Source: Selenomonadales bacterium (GTDB lineage: Bacteria > Bacillota > UBA994). From it: a stretch of 64,000 nt of DNA. The position numbers and the translations under genes were made by a program. Below, one piece after another: positions 43,183-52,739 of this stretch (position 1 is the stretch's first letter; every line of letters starts with the position of its first letter). The notes beneath the pieces were generated by a model. It searched no databases, had not been told where the DNA came from, and was given only the letters and a program-made list of their open reading frames with translations. The stretch spans positions 1-64,000 of the forward strand of contig JAGXRZ010000052.1 in assembly GCA_018335585.1 (NCBI GenBank). The letters run 5' to 3'.

Positions 43183-45204
43183 TTACTGGTTTGCCCGCTC
43201 TGCCCTGAGGTTAAAGTACGTGTCGAGCACATGGCGGGCGATAGGCGCAGCCGCGAGGCTTCCGCCCCGGCCGTGACGCACAAACACTGAGACTACAATT
43301 TCCGGCTCGCGTGTGACTGGGTCTGCCCCCCAACCGGTAAACCAGCCGTGGGATGGCAGCTGGACCCGACCCCGGTAGACTTCGGCCGTACCAGTTTTGC
43401 CAGCGGCAAAATAGGTCGCGCCGCGAAACGCACCCACGGCTGTCCCGCTGTTAAGCCCTAGTCCTCCCACTTGGGTCACTTGCCGCAGCCCTTCCTGAAT
43501 CCTAGAGAGCTCCGCCGCACTGACTATGCCGCTTGGGTTATCAGGCGTACGCACCAAGGAAGCAAGTCGCCTCGGTTGCGTCTGGCTGACAACCTCGCCA
43601 AAGGGACTTACCACTCTGTCGACAATAAAGTTCTCGTAGCGATGCCCCGTGGCCAGCATAGCCATCATATTGGCCATCTGCAAGGGAGTATAGGTCTGAA
43701 TACCTTGGCCGATGGTGATGTCGGCCACTTCGCCGGGGTACGGGTTTGCTGGGCGTGGCTCGCCGGTTCTGCGGATGACGGCGCGAAAGGTTTCGCTGGT
43801 AGGCAGCACCCCGGTCTGGCCGCCGAACCCGAATAGCTCGGTTTGCAGCGGAGTAGGTGCGCCTAGTCCCAACACTGCTGCCACATTGGCAAAGGCATCG
43901 AGGACGGTAGCGTTGCCGAGCTGCCTAATCAGTTGCAGACCTATCTGGTAGTAGTAAATGTTGCAGGATACACGCATCGCCGTGACGTCGTCAACGCTGC
44001 CATGCGCGGTGCGATAGTGCTCAATCCAGCACGGTTTGCCCCGCTCTCCCAGCCAACCATCCATTAGGCGTCCGGTACACACAACGCGCGGCATTGCCCT
44101 CTGCGCGCCATGCTGTAACCCGGCAATCTCCGTGACCGGCTTAAAGATAGAGCCCGGGACAAACGCCGCAAATGTCTTGTTATCTAGCGGACGACTAGGG
44201 TCGGCGGCGAGCACCCCGAAGTTCTTCGCAAGCTCCGCAGGAGAAAAGGCTGGGTGACTCACCATAGCTAGCACCGCACCCGTGCGGGGGTCGATAGCCA
44301 CAACCGCTGCCTCGCGTGCCACCAAATCCAAATCGTTCCCGACGACCCCTGCGGCACGCGCCGCCACACGCACGCGCTCTAGGTGCCCCGGTAGCCAAGC
44401 TTCAATCTGCTGCTGCAAGGCCGCGTCTAAGGTGAGGTGCAAGTTATTGCCGGGGATAGGCTCTTGCACACCTACCTCCCTGACGGGGCGACTCAGGTGG
44501 TCGACTTCCACGAGCTGAAAGCCGTCCACGCCTCTTAGCGAAAGGTGGCGCGGGGCGAACTCATGTGACTGCTCTAAACCCCACCTTCCGACTACGCTGT
44601 CGAGCCGGTAGCGGCTAAATCCGATTCGCTCGTTTTCCGCCCTTATCTGTGCTGCATTAAGGAGGATACGTCCCATACCGCCTAAGACATGCGCGGCACT
44701 TTGACCAAACGGATAGCTCCTCACCGGTTGCACTTCCACAATAACCCCGGGTAGTTCCATGCGACGTTCCTCAATCTGTATGAGCCTGGCGTCGCCAAAG
44801 GTGAGAGGTTCATCGATCAGCCGGACGGGACGCCACCGGCGAAAACGCGCCGCCTGCAGGCGCCGCCTAAACTCAGTCACCGAGACTTGCTCCGGTTGTT
44901 CACCCAAGGGGTCAAGTATGGTGACTAGGCGCGCCAGAATATCGTCTAGTTCCGGGCTGCGGGTATGATGCATTGAGACAAAGTACCCCGGTTGGTTTGC
45001 AGCCAAGATTACTCCATGTGCATCGACAATTTTGCCGCGAGGAGCTTCCTGCACAACCTCCCGTAAGCGATTGTTGTCCGCGTCCCTCCGGTAATCGGCC
45101 CCATGCACAATCTGGATGTAAGCTAAGCGAAAAATGACTACGCTGATGGCCACAACTACTGCCATAGTCATTCCGTTTAAGCGCTTGTGAAAGAAACTCT
45201 CCAC
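43183..45204 (-). CDS. mrdA: Penicillin-binding protein 2 (class B, elongation)
   Basis: 673 residues. N-terminal membrane helix (about 12-32), PBP dimer domain (about 55-245), transpeptidase domain with SIFK at 352-355 (active Ser352), the SCN motif and GKTGTAE near the C terminus. It crosslinks side-wall peptidoglycan with RodA. Its start overlaps the mreD stop by one base. Confidence 0.95.
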   Translation of the reverse strand: MESFFHKRLNGMTMAVVVAISVVIFRLAYIQIVHGADYRRDADNNRLREVVQEAPRGKIVDAHGVILAANQPGYFVSMHHTRSPELDDILARLVTILDPLGEQPEQVSVTEFRRRLQAARFRRWRPVRLIDEPLTFGDARLIQIEERRMELPGVIVEVQPVRSYPFGQSAAHVLGGMGRILLNAAQIRAENERIGFSRYRLDSVVGRWGLEQSHEFAPRHLSLRGVDGFQLVEVDHLSRPVREVGVQEPIPGNNLHLTLDAALQQQIEAWLPGHLERVRVAARAAGVVGNDLDLVAREAAVVAIDPRTGAVLAMVSHPAFSPAELAKNFGVLAADPSRPLDNKTFAAFVPGSIFKPVTEIAGLQHGAQRAMPRVVCTGRLMDGWLGERGKPCWIEHYRTAHGSVDDVTAMRVSCNIYYYQIGLQLIRQLGNATVLDAFANVAAVLGLGAPTPLQTELFGFGGQTGVLPTSETFRAVIRRTGEPRPANPYPGEVADITIGQGIQTYTPLQMANMMAMLATGHRYENFIVDRVVSPFGEVVSQTQPRRLASLVRTPDNPSGIVSAAELSRIQEGLRQVTQVGGLGLNSGTAVGAFRGATYFAAGKTGTAEVYRGRVQLPSHGWFTGWGADPVTREPEIVVSVFVRHGRGGSLAAAPIARHVLDTYFNLRAERANQ

Positions 45205-45701
45205 TAGATCACCTCACGCTTGCGGCGCGGTAAAATCCTAAAAAGCCAGAAGATAAGAACAGGCATAAACGCTCCGTTCACTAACACCGTCGGGACAAAG
45301 GCGCGGTAAAACGCGCCGCCCCACCAAACTCCAAACGCATGGCGGGACAACAGAAGAACGAGGAGCTCGAACCCCACTATCGAGATGAAGCCTACCGCGA
45401 CCGTAACTAGCAGCTCGTCGCGGAAAAACTGCCTTTCTACTTGACCTGCCAGGTAGCCGATAACCACTAACGGAATTGCCGTAAGCCCGAAGGCACCTGC
45501 GAAAAGCGCATCGGCCAAAAGACCCGCCGCAAGACCGATAGTCATGCCGGTGGTCGTCCCGTAATGCAGTGCAGTCCCGGCGACTAAAGCTACCAATAGA
45601 TTAAGCCTGCCGCCAAAGAGGGCTAAGCTCGGCATAAGGGCGCCATGCAAGATGACGCAGGCTCCGGTAAGGACGCCTAGTATTAGCGTGGCGCGGCTCA
45701 C
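45204..45701 (-). CDS. mreD: Rod shape-determining protein MreD
   Basis: 165 residues, five to six membrane helices, usual length for MreD. Start overlaps the mreC end by four bases. Part of the mreB-mreC-mreD-mrdA operon. Confidence 0.92.
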   Translation of the reverse strand: MSRATLILGVLTGACVILHGALMPSLALFGGRLNLLVALVAGTALHYGTTTGMTIGLAAGLLADALFAGAFGLTAIPLVVIGYLAGQVERQFFRDELLVTVAVGFISIVGFELLVLLLSRHAFGVWWGGAFYRAFVPTVLVNGAFMPVLIFWLFRILPRRKREVI

Positions 45702-46531
45702 GGCTGCCCTCGCCGCACTACGAGTACTTCCTCTAGCCGGCCAAAGTCTACCGCCGGTTCAATGCGGGCTTGCTTTAGCAGACCGTCGGCGCTGACGACA
45801 ATTTCGCTCACCACGCCGATGACGAAAGCATGGTCACGGGGAAACACGTCGCCTAACCGGCTGGTGAGCACTAGGTCGCCCTCAGCAATAGGAAAGTCCC
45901 ACGGTAAGCGGGCAATTCTAACCATGCCCAACACAGCGCTGTCCCCTTCTGCTATGGCACCGTCTCGCCCGTTTTGCACTACTGCGGCTACCGCACTCCG
46001 CGGGTCAGTGATTAGCAGCACCCGCGCAGACATGCTAAAGACCTCGATTATTCGTCCCACGGCTCCGCGGTGGGTGACTACTGCGTCACCCGCCTGCAAA
46101 CCATGCGCCAACCCGCGGTCAATAACTACTTCGTGGTGCCAAGTAGTTATGCCGCGGGAGATGACGCGCGCCATAACAAGGTCAAGCGCTACCTGTTGCT
46201 CGCGATACCCGAGTAAAGCCCGCACTCGCTCTAGTTCGAGCTTTGCTTCCACCAAGTTTTGATACTTAAAGTCGAGCTCCGCTAGCTCGCGGCGTAACCG
46301 CTCATTGTCACGTCGCAGCGTACCTAGCTCCCGCACAGATTCCGCCGTTTCGCGACCAAATGACACAACGGCGGCGATGGCGCGGGAGATAGGAGCACCT
46401 ACGCGGTGAAGTGCGCGCTCTACCCAGGTCACGCCAACTACTTCCCTCGCCGAGAAGCTAAGCAGCACTAGGAGCACGAACACAGCAAGCAACAAGGTGA
46501 TAAAGGAGCGATTTCTACCTAAAAACCCCAT
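45698..46531 (-). CDS. mreC: Rod shape-determining protein MreC
   Basis: 277 residues from ATG 46531 (GGAGG seven bases upstream; GTG codons at 46540 and 46537 overlap that site). Membrane helix (about 9-28), coiled coil (LGTLRRDNERLRRELAEL), then the two six-stranded barrels (VMARVISRGITTWHHEVVIDRG, VTHRGAVGRIIEVFS). Links MreB filaments to PBP2-RodA outside the membrane. Confidence 0.93.
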   Translation of the reverse strand: MGFLGRNRSFITLLLAVFVLLVLLSFSAREVVGVTWVERALHRVGAPISRAIAAVVSFGRETAESVRELGTLRRDNERLRRELAELDFKYQNLVEAKLELERVRALLGYREQQVALDLVMARVISRGITTWHHEVVIDRGLAHGLQAGDAVVTHRGAVGRIIEVFSMSARVLLITDPRSAVAAVVQNGRDGAIAEGDSAVLGMVRIARLPWDFPIAEGDLVLTSRLGDVFPRDHAFVIGVVSEIVVSADGLLKQARIEPAVDFGRLEEVLVVRRGQP

Positions 46532-46551
46532 CCCCACCACCTCCGCTTGTT

Positions 46552-47580
46552 CTATCTTCGCCTAGGCGACGCGTCTAACCTGCGCAGCAAATCGATGTGT
46601 TCGAAGGTGCGCCCGGCACCCTGTACAACCGATGTCAAAGGGTCGTCCGCTATGACCGTCGGCATGCTTGTCTCTTCTGCGATTAGCTTGTCTAAGCCTC
46701 GCAACAATGAGCCGCCGCCGGTCAGAACGATGCCGCGGTCAAAGACATCGGCCGCTAACTCCGGCGGAGTGCGCTCGAGCGTTGCTTTAACCGCTTCCAC
46801 TATCGCTCGCACGGGCTCCGCTAAGGCTTGGCGCACTTCGGTGCCTGTCAGTTTAAGCGTCTTTGGGAGACCGCTGACTAGGTCGCGGCCGCGCACGTCC
46901 ATTTCTTCTTCCGGCAGAGCGTAAGCTGAGCCGATGGCAATCTTGACATCCTCGGCAGTGCGTTCACCGATAAGTAAATTATAATGTTTCTTGACATAAC
47001 CAACAATGGCTTCGTCCATTTCGTCGCCGCCGACGCGGATAGACTTGTGCGTCACAATGCCACCGAGGCTGATAATAGCAACTTCCGTGGTTCCGCCGCC
47101 GATATCGACAATCATGTTGCCAATCGGCTCCGTCACCGGCAGCCCCGCCCCGATAGCCGCGGCCATGGGCTCTTCAATCGTGTAGGCCTCACGCGCTCCG
47201 GCCGAGAGCGCCGCGTCTTTCACCGCCCTCTTCTCAACCTCAGTCACGCCCGCCGGCACGCACACTACCACGCGCGGACGCAGGAAACTTGAGCCCGGCA
47301 AAGCGCGTTTGATGAAGGCCTTAAGCATTTTTTGTGTTACGTCAAAGTCGGCAATCACTCCGTCGCGCAAGGGGCGGACGGCGATTATGTGCCCGGGGGT
47401 ACGGCCAATCATAGCCTTCGCTGCGTCGCCGACTTCCAGCACTTCGTGGTTGTCGCGCTGGATGGCTACTACGGACGGTTCCCGCAGCACGATGCCCTTA
47501 CCCTTAACAAAGACCAAGGTGTTTGCCGTGCCGAGGTCAATGCCCATGTCGCGGGTAAAGTAGCGAGTAAGAAAGTTCAT
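46552..47580 (-). CDS. mreB: Rod shape-determining actin MreB
   Basis: 342 residues. Phosphate 1 motif [32 protein letters not shown] and [15 protein letters not shown] define the actin-like ATPase. ATG 47580. First gene of the mre operon, 17 bp after radC. Confidence 0.97.
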   Translation of the reverse strand: MNFLTRYFTRDMGIDLGTANTLVFVKGKGIVLREPSVVAIQRDNHEVLEVGDAAKAMIGRTPGHIIAVRPLRDGVIADFDVTQKMLKAFIKRALPGSSFLRPRVVVCVPAGVTEVEKRAVKDAALSAGAREAYTIEEPMAAAIGAGLPVTEPIGNMIVDIGGGTTEVAIISLGGIVTHKSIRVGGDEMDEAIVGYVKKHYNLLIGERTAEDVKIAIGSAYALPEEEMDVRGRDLVSGLPKTLKLTGTEVRQALAEPVRAIVEAVKATLERTPPELAADVFDRGIVLTGGGSLLRGLDKLIAEETSMPTVIADDPLTSVVQGAGRTFEHIDLLRRLDASPRRR

Positions 47581-47597
47581 TTAACGCTTCGACTCCT

Positions 47598-48272
47598 TTA
47601 CATGAGGCCCTTTTCCTTAAAACTTAGTATAACCCCGTCGCCAAAAATAACGTGGTCCAAGACGTCGATGCCTAGCAACCGACCTGCTTCCGTGAGGCGG
47701 CGCGTCACTTCCATGTCCTCGCGCGACGGCGTGCAATCCCCGCTTGGGTGATTGTGGGCGATAATCAGAGCTGCGGCGCTACGCTTGATGGCTGCGCGAA
47801 AGACTTCTCGCGGGTGCACAATAGAGGAGTTTAGGCTGCCGACGGAGACTTCCTCGATGCCGAGGCAGTGATTCTTGGTGTTAAGCAAGACGGTAAAGAA
47901 ATGCTCGCGCTCTTCATGGCGCAGCCGCTCCAAGAGGAGACTTCGCACATCCTCGGGTGAACGAATGGAGCGAGGCGGGGCGCCTTGTACAGATAAGCGC
48001 CGCGACAGCTCGACCATGGCCAAAATTTGCACCGCTTTGGCGGGACCGATACCCTTTATTTCACAGAGCTCATCACTGGTGAGCCGTGTGAGACTGCTGA
48101 TATCCCCCGCCTTTGCCAGCACCTTGCCGGCAAGCTCGAGTACGCTTTCCCCTCTTTGACCTGACGTACCCATTAAGATAGCTAACAGCTCGGCGTTTGA
48201 CATGTGATGCGCGCCGCGGTTTAGCAGCCTCTCCCGCGGCCTTTCGCGTTCCGGCAACGCACGAATCGTCAC
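47598..48272 (-). CDS. radC: RadC-family JAMM/MPN domain protein
   Basis: 224 residues. HhH region near 60-80 (CEIKGIGPAKAVQILAM) and the JAMM metal site EVSVGSLNSSIVHPREVFRAA then IIAHNHPSGDCTPSREDMEVTRRL. Exact role unknown despite the name. Its start overlaps the maf end by four bases. Confidence 0.94.
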   Translation of the reverse strand: MTIRALPERERPRERLLNRGAHHMSNAELLAILMGTSGQRGESVLELAGKVLAKAGDISSLTRLTSDELCEIKGIGPAKAVQILAMVELSRRLSVQGAPPRSIRSPEDVRSLLLERLRHEEREHFFTVLLNTKNHCLGIEEVSVGSLNSSIVHPREVFRAAIKRSAAALIIAHNHPSGDCTPSREDMEVTRRLTEAGRLLGIDVLDHVIFGDGVILSFKEKGLM

Positions 48273-48856
48273 CTACTCGCCCCCATTCCCATAAGGTCAA
48301 CGCCGAGCTCCTGTAGCATTTCGTAGAGGAGCGACAGCGGCAACCCTACAACATTGCTGTAGCAGCCGGCGATGCCGCGCACAAACACTGCCGCCGCGCC
48401 TTGTATGGCGTAGCCCCCGGCTTTGTCTAGAGGCTCGCCGGTGGCCACATAGTTGCGAATCTCAGCAGGCGAAAGCGCTCTAAAGTCTACACGTGTAGTG
48501 GCGTGGCGCACTATGCAACGCTCGGCGCTCCGGAGGACGGCGACGCCCGTTACTACTTCGTGAGACTCCCCGGAAAGGAGCCCTAGCATCCAAGCGGCAT
48601 GCTCCGGCGTTTCGGGCTTGCCAAGCAAGCGGCCGTGCAGGTGCACGACCGTATCGGCAGCGATGCAGACGCCCGCGCTAGGCAGTGGCAAGGCCCCTAA
48701 CGCCTTCATTTCGGCATACTCACGCGCGCAAGCTACGGGGTCGCCAGACAACTCTGTGCCCTCGACAAACGAGGATGACACGACAACAGGCTCTACGCCG
48801 ATTTGCCTAAGCAGTAGAAGCCGCCTAGGTGAAGCGGAGGCCAAGAAGATGGTCAT
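48269..48856 (-). CDS. maf: Maf-family nucleotide pyrophosphatase
   Basis: 195 residues. FLASASPRRLLLLRQIG at the N terminus, AADTVVHLHGRLLGKPETPEHA and AGGYAIQGAAAVFVRGIAGCYSNVVGLPL are the family signatures. Hydrolyses dTTP/UTP or modified nucleotides and restrains septation. In the usual maf-radC-mreBCD order. Confidence 0.95.
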   Translation of the reverse strand: MTIFLASASPRRLLLLRQIGVEPVVVSSSFVEGTELSGDPVACAREYAEMKALGALPLPSAGVCIAADTVVHLHGRLLGKPETPEHAAWMLGLLSGESHEVVTGVAVLRSAERCIVRHATTRVDFRALSPAEIRNYVATGEPLDKAGGYAIQGAAAVFVRGIAGCYSNVVGLPLSLLYEMLQELGVDLMGMGASR

Positions 48857-48859
48857 GCG

Positions 48860-49111
48860 TTAGAGGGCACGGTAGGCCAAGTAGGCGAGCATCAGTCCGA
48901 AGACCATCGCGACCGACACCTGCAGGGTAACCCCAAAGACAAGCGTCAGGGGGCCGAGTGTCAAGGTGAGGGGCGGATAGAGACCGTAGGTCGGACTCGA
49001 TAAGGCGAGGAACGGCAGTACGGGAGTAGCCAGTTCGCCTAGGAGGCCACCCAGGAAAAGACCTACGATGAGGAACACCAAGAGCATCCAAGTATTGCGC
49101 TTAGACTTCAC
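48860..49111 (-). CDS. DUF4321 membrane protein
   Basis: 83 residues from GTG 49111 (AAGGGTGGG upstream). Two membrane helices (MLLVFLIVGLFLGGLLGEL and LVFGVTLQVSVAMVFGLMLAY) separated by a Pro/Tyr-rich loop. A conserved clostridial small protein found beside maf/radC. Overlaps the Gx transporter stop by eleven bases. Confidence 0.8.
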   Translation of the reverse strand: MKSKRNTWMLLVFLIVGLFLGGLLGELATPVLPFLALSSPTYGLYPPLTLTLGPLTLVFGVTLQVSVAMVFGLMLAYLAYRAL

Positions 49112-49640
49112 GCGGCCCACCCTTTCGCATGTTACTTTGGGCAAGATAGCGACCTAACAGTGCACCTATTACACCTACAAAATACCCGGTGGGAATCGCC
49201 ATCAACATCAGGTAAGGCAGGTGCACAAAGAGACCGAAATGACGCGCCAAAAGCGACGCGACTGTCAGCTGAGCGAGGTTGTGGAGAAGCGCTCCAAGCA
49301 GACTAAGTCCTACCGCGCTGAGCCGACTACCAAAAATCAGATAAGCAAGCCCCATTCCGGCTGCGCTGACTACCGCACCGCTTAGGCTCAGGAAGAAACC
49401 CAAAGTGAGAAAAGTGCCACCGAGCAGGCTGCCCAGTAGCGCACGCAAAACCGCTACTACCAGTGCGTCGCGCAAGCCGTAGCGCATAACTACTGCTACC
49501 GTTACTACGTTCGCTAATCCCAGCTTGGCACCTGGTCCTAGCGTGACAATTAGGGGATTTGGCATCGCGCCTTCTACCGCGTGCAGCGCCGCAGCTCCTG
49601 CCACAAGTAACGCCAAGCGCACCATCCTGTTTGCCTGCAT
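49101..49640 (-). CDS. Gx transporter family membrane protein (Hpre_diP_synt_I)
   Basis: 179 residues, five to six membrane helices. The GPGAKLGLANVVTVAVVMRYG segment and PYLMLMAIPTGYFVG are typical of this family, earlier named heptaprenyl diphosphate synthase component I and now viewed as ECF-S-like. It commonly stands beside apbE in Rnf clusters, as here, which suggests flavin or cofactor handling. Confidence 0.82.
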   Translation of the reverse strand: MQANRMVRLALLVAGAAALHAVEGAMPNPLIVTLGPGAKLGLANVVTVAVVMRYGLRDALVVAVLRALLGSLLGGTFLTLGFFLSLSGAVVSAAGMGLAYLIFGSRLSAVGLSLLGALLHNLAQLTVASLLARHFGLFVHLPYLMLMAIPTGYFVGVIGALLGRYLAQSNMRKGGPREV

Positions 49641-49645
49641 GTCGG

Positions 49646-50680
49646 TTACCTACCCGTAAGCTCAGTTATGGCTGACATGCCTTGTGACATCACCACGGTG
49701 CCGTCTTCTGTTACCAGTAGTCCCATTACACCGGGAAAAGACTCAATCAGAGCTATTCCCTGCTCGACATTTAGCACCATGGCTGCCGTAGCTATCGCAT
49801 CGGCTAGCGCGGCCTCCGGGGCTACAATCGTTGCACTAGCGATACCGCGCACTGTCATCCCGGTGCGCGGGTCTACGATATGCGTGTAACGTACGCCGTC
49901 TTGGATAAAGTAGCGCTCGTAATCGCCCGAGGTCAGGACAGCGCCGCCATAGGTAGAAACGACGGCGATTAACGCGTCCGGTTGTGTCGGATGCTGCACG
50001 CCGATTCTCACGGCACGCGGCTTCTCCCAAATAAACTGCCCCGGGAAGCCACCTAGAACGCGCACGTCTCCGCCGGCTTCGACAAAAGCATTGGTGATGC
50101 CGCGCTGTGCCAGAAACAGAATGGCTTGGTCGACAATATAGCCTTTGGCGACGCCGCCAAGGTCAAGCTGAGTGTTGGGGTGAGTTAGCCGTACGGTGCG
50201 CTGCGACACGTCCATCTCTACGTGTTCAAAACCTACCCCGGGCAAAGCCTCTGCCAAGGCTGCAGGCGTTGGCACGGCACGCGCGTCAGTGCCAAACCCC
50301 CACGCTCGCATCAGTGCGCCGATGGTTACATCAAAGGCACCCTGACTGCGTTCGTAAACTTGCTTAGCCCGCTCCAGCACGGCGATAGTCTCGTCACTAA
50401 CCACGCGCGGTGCGGTGGCTGCGGTGTTAAGCTTGTCCACGTCACTCCCCGCCGCATGAGCCGACAGAACGCTCTCTAAGCGTGCCATTTCCTTGACCGT
50501 GGCGTCTATTATATCATCCAGAGCAGCCTGCGATTGGCGCCCGTGCACTACGAGCCGCACAAAGGTATCCATAAGCAGCACTTCTCGCTCTGCGCGCCGC
50601 ACTATAACCCTAGTTTGTCCGACCCAGGCGACAGCTACCAAAAGTATAGCCAGGGCCAGCACTACAGCGATATTCTTCAT
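49646..50680 (-). CDS. apbE: FAD:protein FMN transferase ApbE
   Basis: 344 residues. Signal-anchor (about 3-20), then MDTFVRLVVHG, LDLGGVAKGYIVDQA, EAGGDVRVLGG and HIVDPRTGMTV, the standard ApbE motifs. It attaches FMN to Thr/Ser of RnfD and RnfG on the outer side of the membrane. It follows rnfB by about 50 bp. RnfD with its acceptor Thr is present; RnfG is not. Confidence 0.95.
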   Translation of the reverse strand: MKNIAVVLALAILLVAVAWVGQTRVIVRRAEREVLLMDTFVRLVVHGRQSQAALDDIIDATVKEMARLESVLSAHAAGSDVDKLNTAATAPRVVSDETIAVLERAKQVYERSQGAFDVTIGALMRAWGFGTDARAVPTPAALAEALPGVGFEHVEMDVSQRTVRLTHPNTQLDLGGVAKGYIVDQAILFLAQRGITNAFVEAGGDVRVLGGFPGQFIWEKPRAVRIGVQHPTQPDALIAVVSTYGGAVLTSGDYERYFIQDGVRYTHIVDPRTGMTVRGIASATIVAPEAALADAIATAAMVLNVEQGIALIESFPGVMGLLVTEDGTVVMSQGMSAITELTGR

Positions 50681-50729
50681 TCATCCTCCTAGAGAGAGGG
50701 CCGAGCACGCGGCCCGGCCAATTCGGTGA

Positions 50730-51539
50730 CTAAAGTCCGGAGTGGATTGTCTTAGTTGGGCACTTTTCTACACAACGACCGCAGTTAATGCATTTCTCGT
50801 AGTCGATTTCCGCTAGGAAATTGTTCATGGTAATGGCATCTACCGGGCATACTTTCACGCACTGTGAGCAGGCAATGCACCCGACGGAACAGACTTTGCG
50901 CACTACCGCCCCCTTGTCGTGCGAACGACAGCGAATATGCACGTGCTTCCCACTTGGCCGTAGGCTGAAAATGTCTTTGGGACATCCCGCCACACACAAG
51001 CCACACGCGGTGCACTTCTCCGTATTCACTACCGGGATACGGTTATCATCCATGGTAATGGCGCCAAACTTACATAACTTGACACAAGTGCCGTAGCCCA
51101 CACAGCCATACTGGCAGGCTTTATCTCCGCCGGAGAGAGCAACGACCGCCACGCAATCCTGTATGCCCTCGTAGTTAAAGCGCGTAGGGGCCTCGGCACA
51201 CCCGCCATCGCAGTAGGGTGTAGCTACGAGACGGTCGGCTGTGAGCTTAGCTTCGATTCCCATTAGGCGCCCCAAGTTACTCAGCAAGTCGTTGCCGCCG
51301 ACAGGACACTTGTCAATCGCGACTAATCGCTTGGAAACAGCTCCGGCGTACCCTGCACAGCCCGGATAGCCGCAGGCGCCGCAGTTAGCACCGGGCAGCA
51401 CCGCCAACACCTCTGTGTACAGCGGGTCGGCCTGCACGGCGAACTTCTTGGCGGCTATGGCCAGACCTGCGCCAAAAAGCAGCCCTAGCGCACCTAACGA
51501 ACCAAGTGCGAGCAAAACGGAACGTAGATCTATCTGCAT
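50730..51539 (-). CDS. rnfB: Rnf complex subunit RnfB
   Basis: 269 residues. N-terminal membrane helix (VLLALGSLGALGLLFGAGLAIA), the CGACGYPGCAGYAGAV cluster-binding domain, and several CxxCxxCxxxCP ferredoxin motifs in the C-terminal half (CTACGLCVAGCP, CIACSQCVKVCP, CINCGRCVEKCP). It takes electrons from ferredoxin. Last gene of the rnf run before apbE. Confidence 0.95.
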   Translation of the reverse strand: MQIDLRSVLLALGSLGALGLLFGAGLAIAAKKFAVQADPLYTEVLAVLPGANCGACGYPGCAGYAGAVSKRLVAIDKCPVGGNDLLSNLGRLMGIEAKLTADRLVATPYCDGGCAEAPTRFNYEGIQDCVAVVALSGGDKACQYGCVGYGTCVKLCKFGAITMDDNRIPVVNTEKCTACGLCVAGCPKDIFSLRPSGKHVHIRCRSHDKGAVVRKVCSVGCIACSQCVKVCPVDAITMNNFLAEIDYEKCINCGRCVEKCPTKTIHSGL

Positions 51540-51551
51540 GGCCCGGCCTCC

Positions 51552-52127
51552 CTATAGCAAGCCCTGAAATCCGAAGAAGGAAATCGACAACAGCCCCGCG
51601 ATAATTAGAGCAATGGGAAAGCCCTGCAGTGCCTCCGGAATCTCGGCGAGCTCTAGTCTTTCCCTAATGCCGGCAAACACCACGATGGCCAACCCAAACC
51701 CCACCGCCGCCGCAAACCCATGCACTAGCGCTTCAACGAGGTTATAGGCCTCGTTAAGGTTAAGAATGGTGACACCGAGCACCGCGCAATTGGTCGTAAT
51801 GAGAGGAAGATAGACGCCTAACGCTTGGTAAAGCGTCGGGCTGCTCTTTTGAATAACCATCTCCACAAACTGCACCAACACGGCGATGACCAAAATAAAG
51901 ACAATCGTCCGCAAGTACACGAGGTCATAGGGCAGCAAGAGATAGGTCTGCACTATCCACGTGGCTAAGGAAGCAACGGTCATTACGAAGACGACGGCAA
52001 GGCTCATGCCCAGTGCGGTCTCTATCTTTTGCGAGATACCCAAGAAGGGGCATATTCCTAGGAAGCGAATCAGGACAAAGTTGTTGATGAGAATCGCACT
52101 AAAGAAGATAACGGCAATTTGATTCAT
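51552..52127 (-). CDS. rnfA: Rnf complex subunit RnfA
   Basis: 191 residues with six membrane helices; [16 protein letters not shown] and [16 protein letters not shown] carry the conserved Cys residues that hold the intramembrane Fe-S cluster shared with RnfE. Confidence 0.95.
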   Translation of the reverse strand: MNQIAVIFFSAILINNFVLIRFLGICPFLGISQKIETALGMSLAVVFVMTVASLATWIVQTYLLLPYDLVYLRTIVFILVIAVLVQFVEMVIQKSSPTLYQALGVYLPLITTNCAVLGVTILNLNEAYNLVEALVHGFAAAVGFGLAIVVFAGIRERLELAEIPEALQGFPIALIIAGLLSISFFGFQGLL

Positions 52128-52138
52128 GCTCCCACCCC

Positions 52139-52738
52139 CTACGCCTTACGCAGGCTAAGAAAGTTGATAAGTCCGATTAAGAGGCCAAGCACTATGAAGG
52201 CACCCGGCGGAGAGACCATAATCCCCATCGGCTCAAACGACTGCCAGAACCCAAGAATCTCTAGCCCAAAAAGCGTTCCGGAACCGAGGATTTCTCTGAT
52301 AGCTGAGACCAAGACCAGCGCGAGCGTAAACCCTACCCCCATACCTAGGCCGTCGAGCGTCGACCGCCATACGCCGTTCTTAGAAGCGAAAGCCTCGGCG
52401 CGCTGCAGAATAATGCAGTTAACAACAATAAGCGGGATAAAGATGCCTAGCACCTCGTGCAACCCAGGTACAAACGCCGCCATAATCAGGTCGACCATGG
52501 TGACAAATGTGGCGATGACAACGATAAAACACGGGATACGGATTTTGTCGGGTATAACAGACCGCAGGAGGGAAATAAGGATATTGCTAGCTACGAGCAC
52601 CGCCGTCGCCGCCAACCCCATGCCTAGTCCTTGTCCGGCAGCAATGGACACGGCTAGCGTAGGGCACATGCCGAGGAGTAGCCTAAAGGTCGGGTTCTCG
52701 TCGAAAATACCGCGCCAAAATACTCTTAGGTCGTTCAT
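52139..52738 (-). CDS. rnfE: Rnf complex subunit RnfE
   Basis: 199 residues from ATG 52738 (a longer frame to 52792 overlaps rnfD and is not needed). Six membrane helices; [12 protein letters not shown] and [14 protein letters not shown] carry the paired Cys motifs. The ATG comes one base after the rnfD stop, leaving no room for the rnfG gene that normally separates them. Confidence 0.94.
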   Translation of the reverse strand: MNDLRVFWRGIFDENPTFRLLLGMCPTLAVSIAAGQGLGMGLAATAVLVASNILISLLRSVIPDKIRIPCFIVVIATFVTMVDLIMAAFVPGLHEVLGIFIPLIVVNCIILQRAEAFASKNGVWRSTLDGLGMGVGFTLALVLVSAIREILGSGTLFGLEILGFWQSFEPMGIMVSPPGAFIVLGLLIGLINFLSLRKA

Positions 52739-52739
52739 T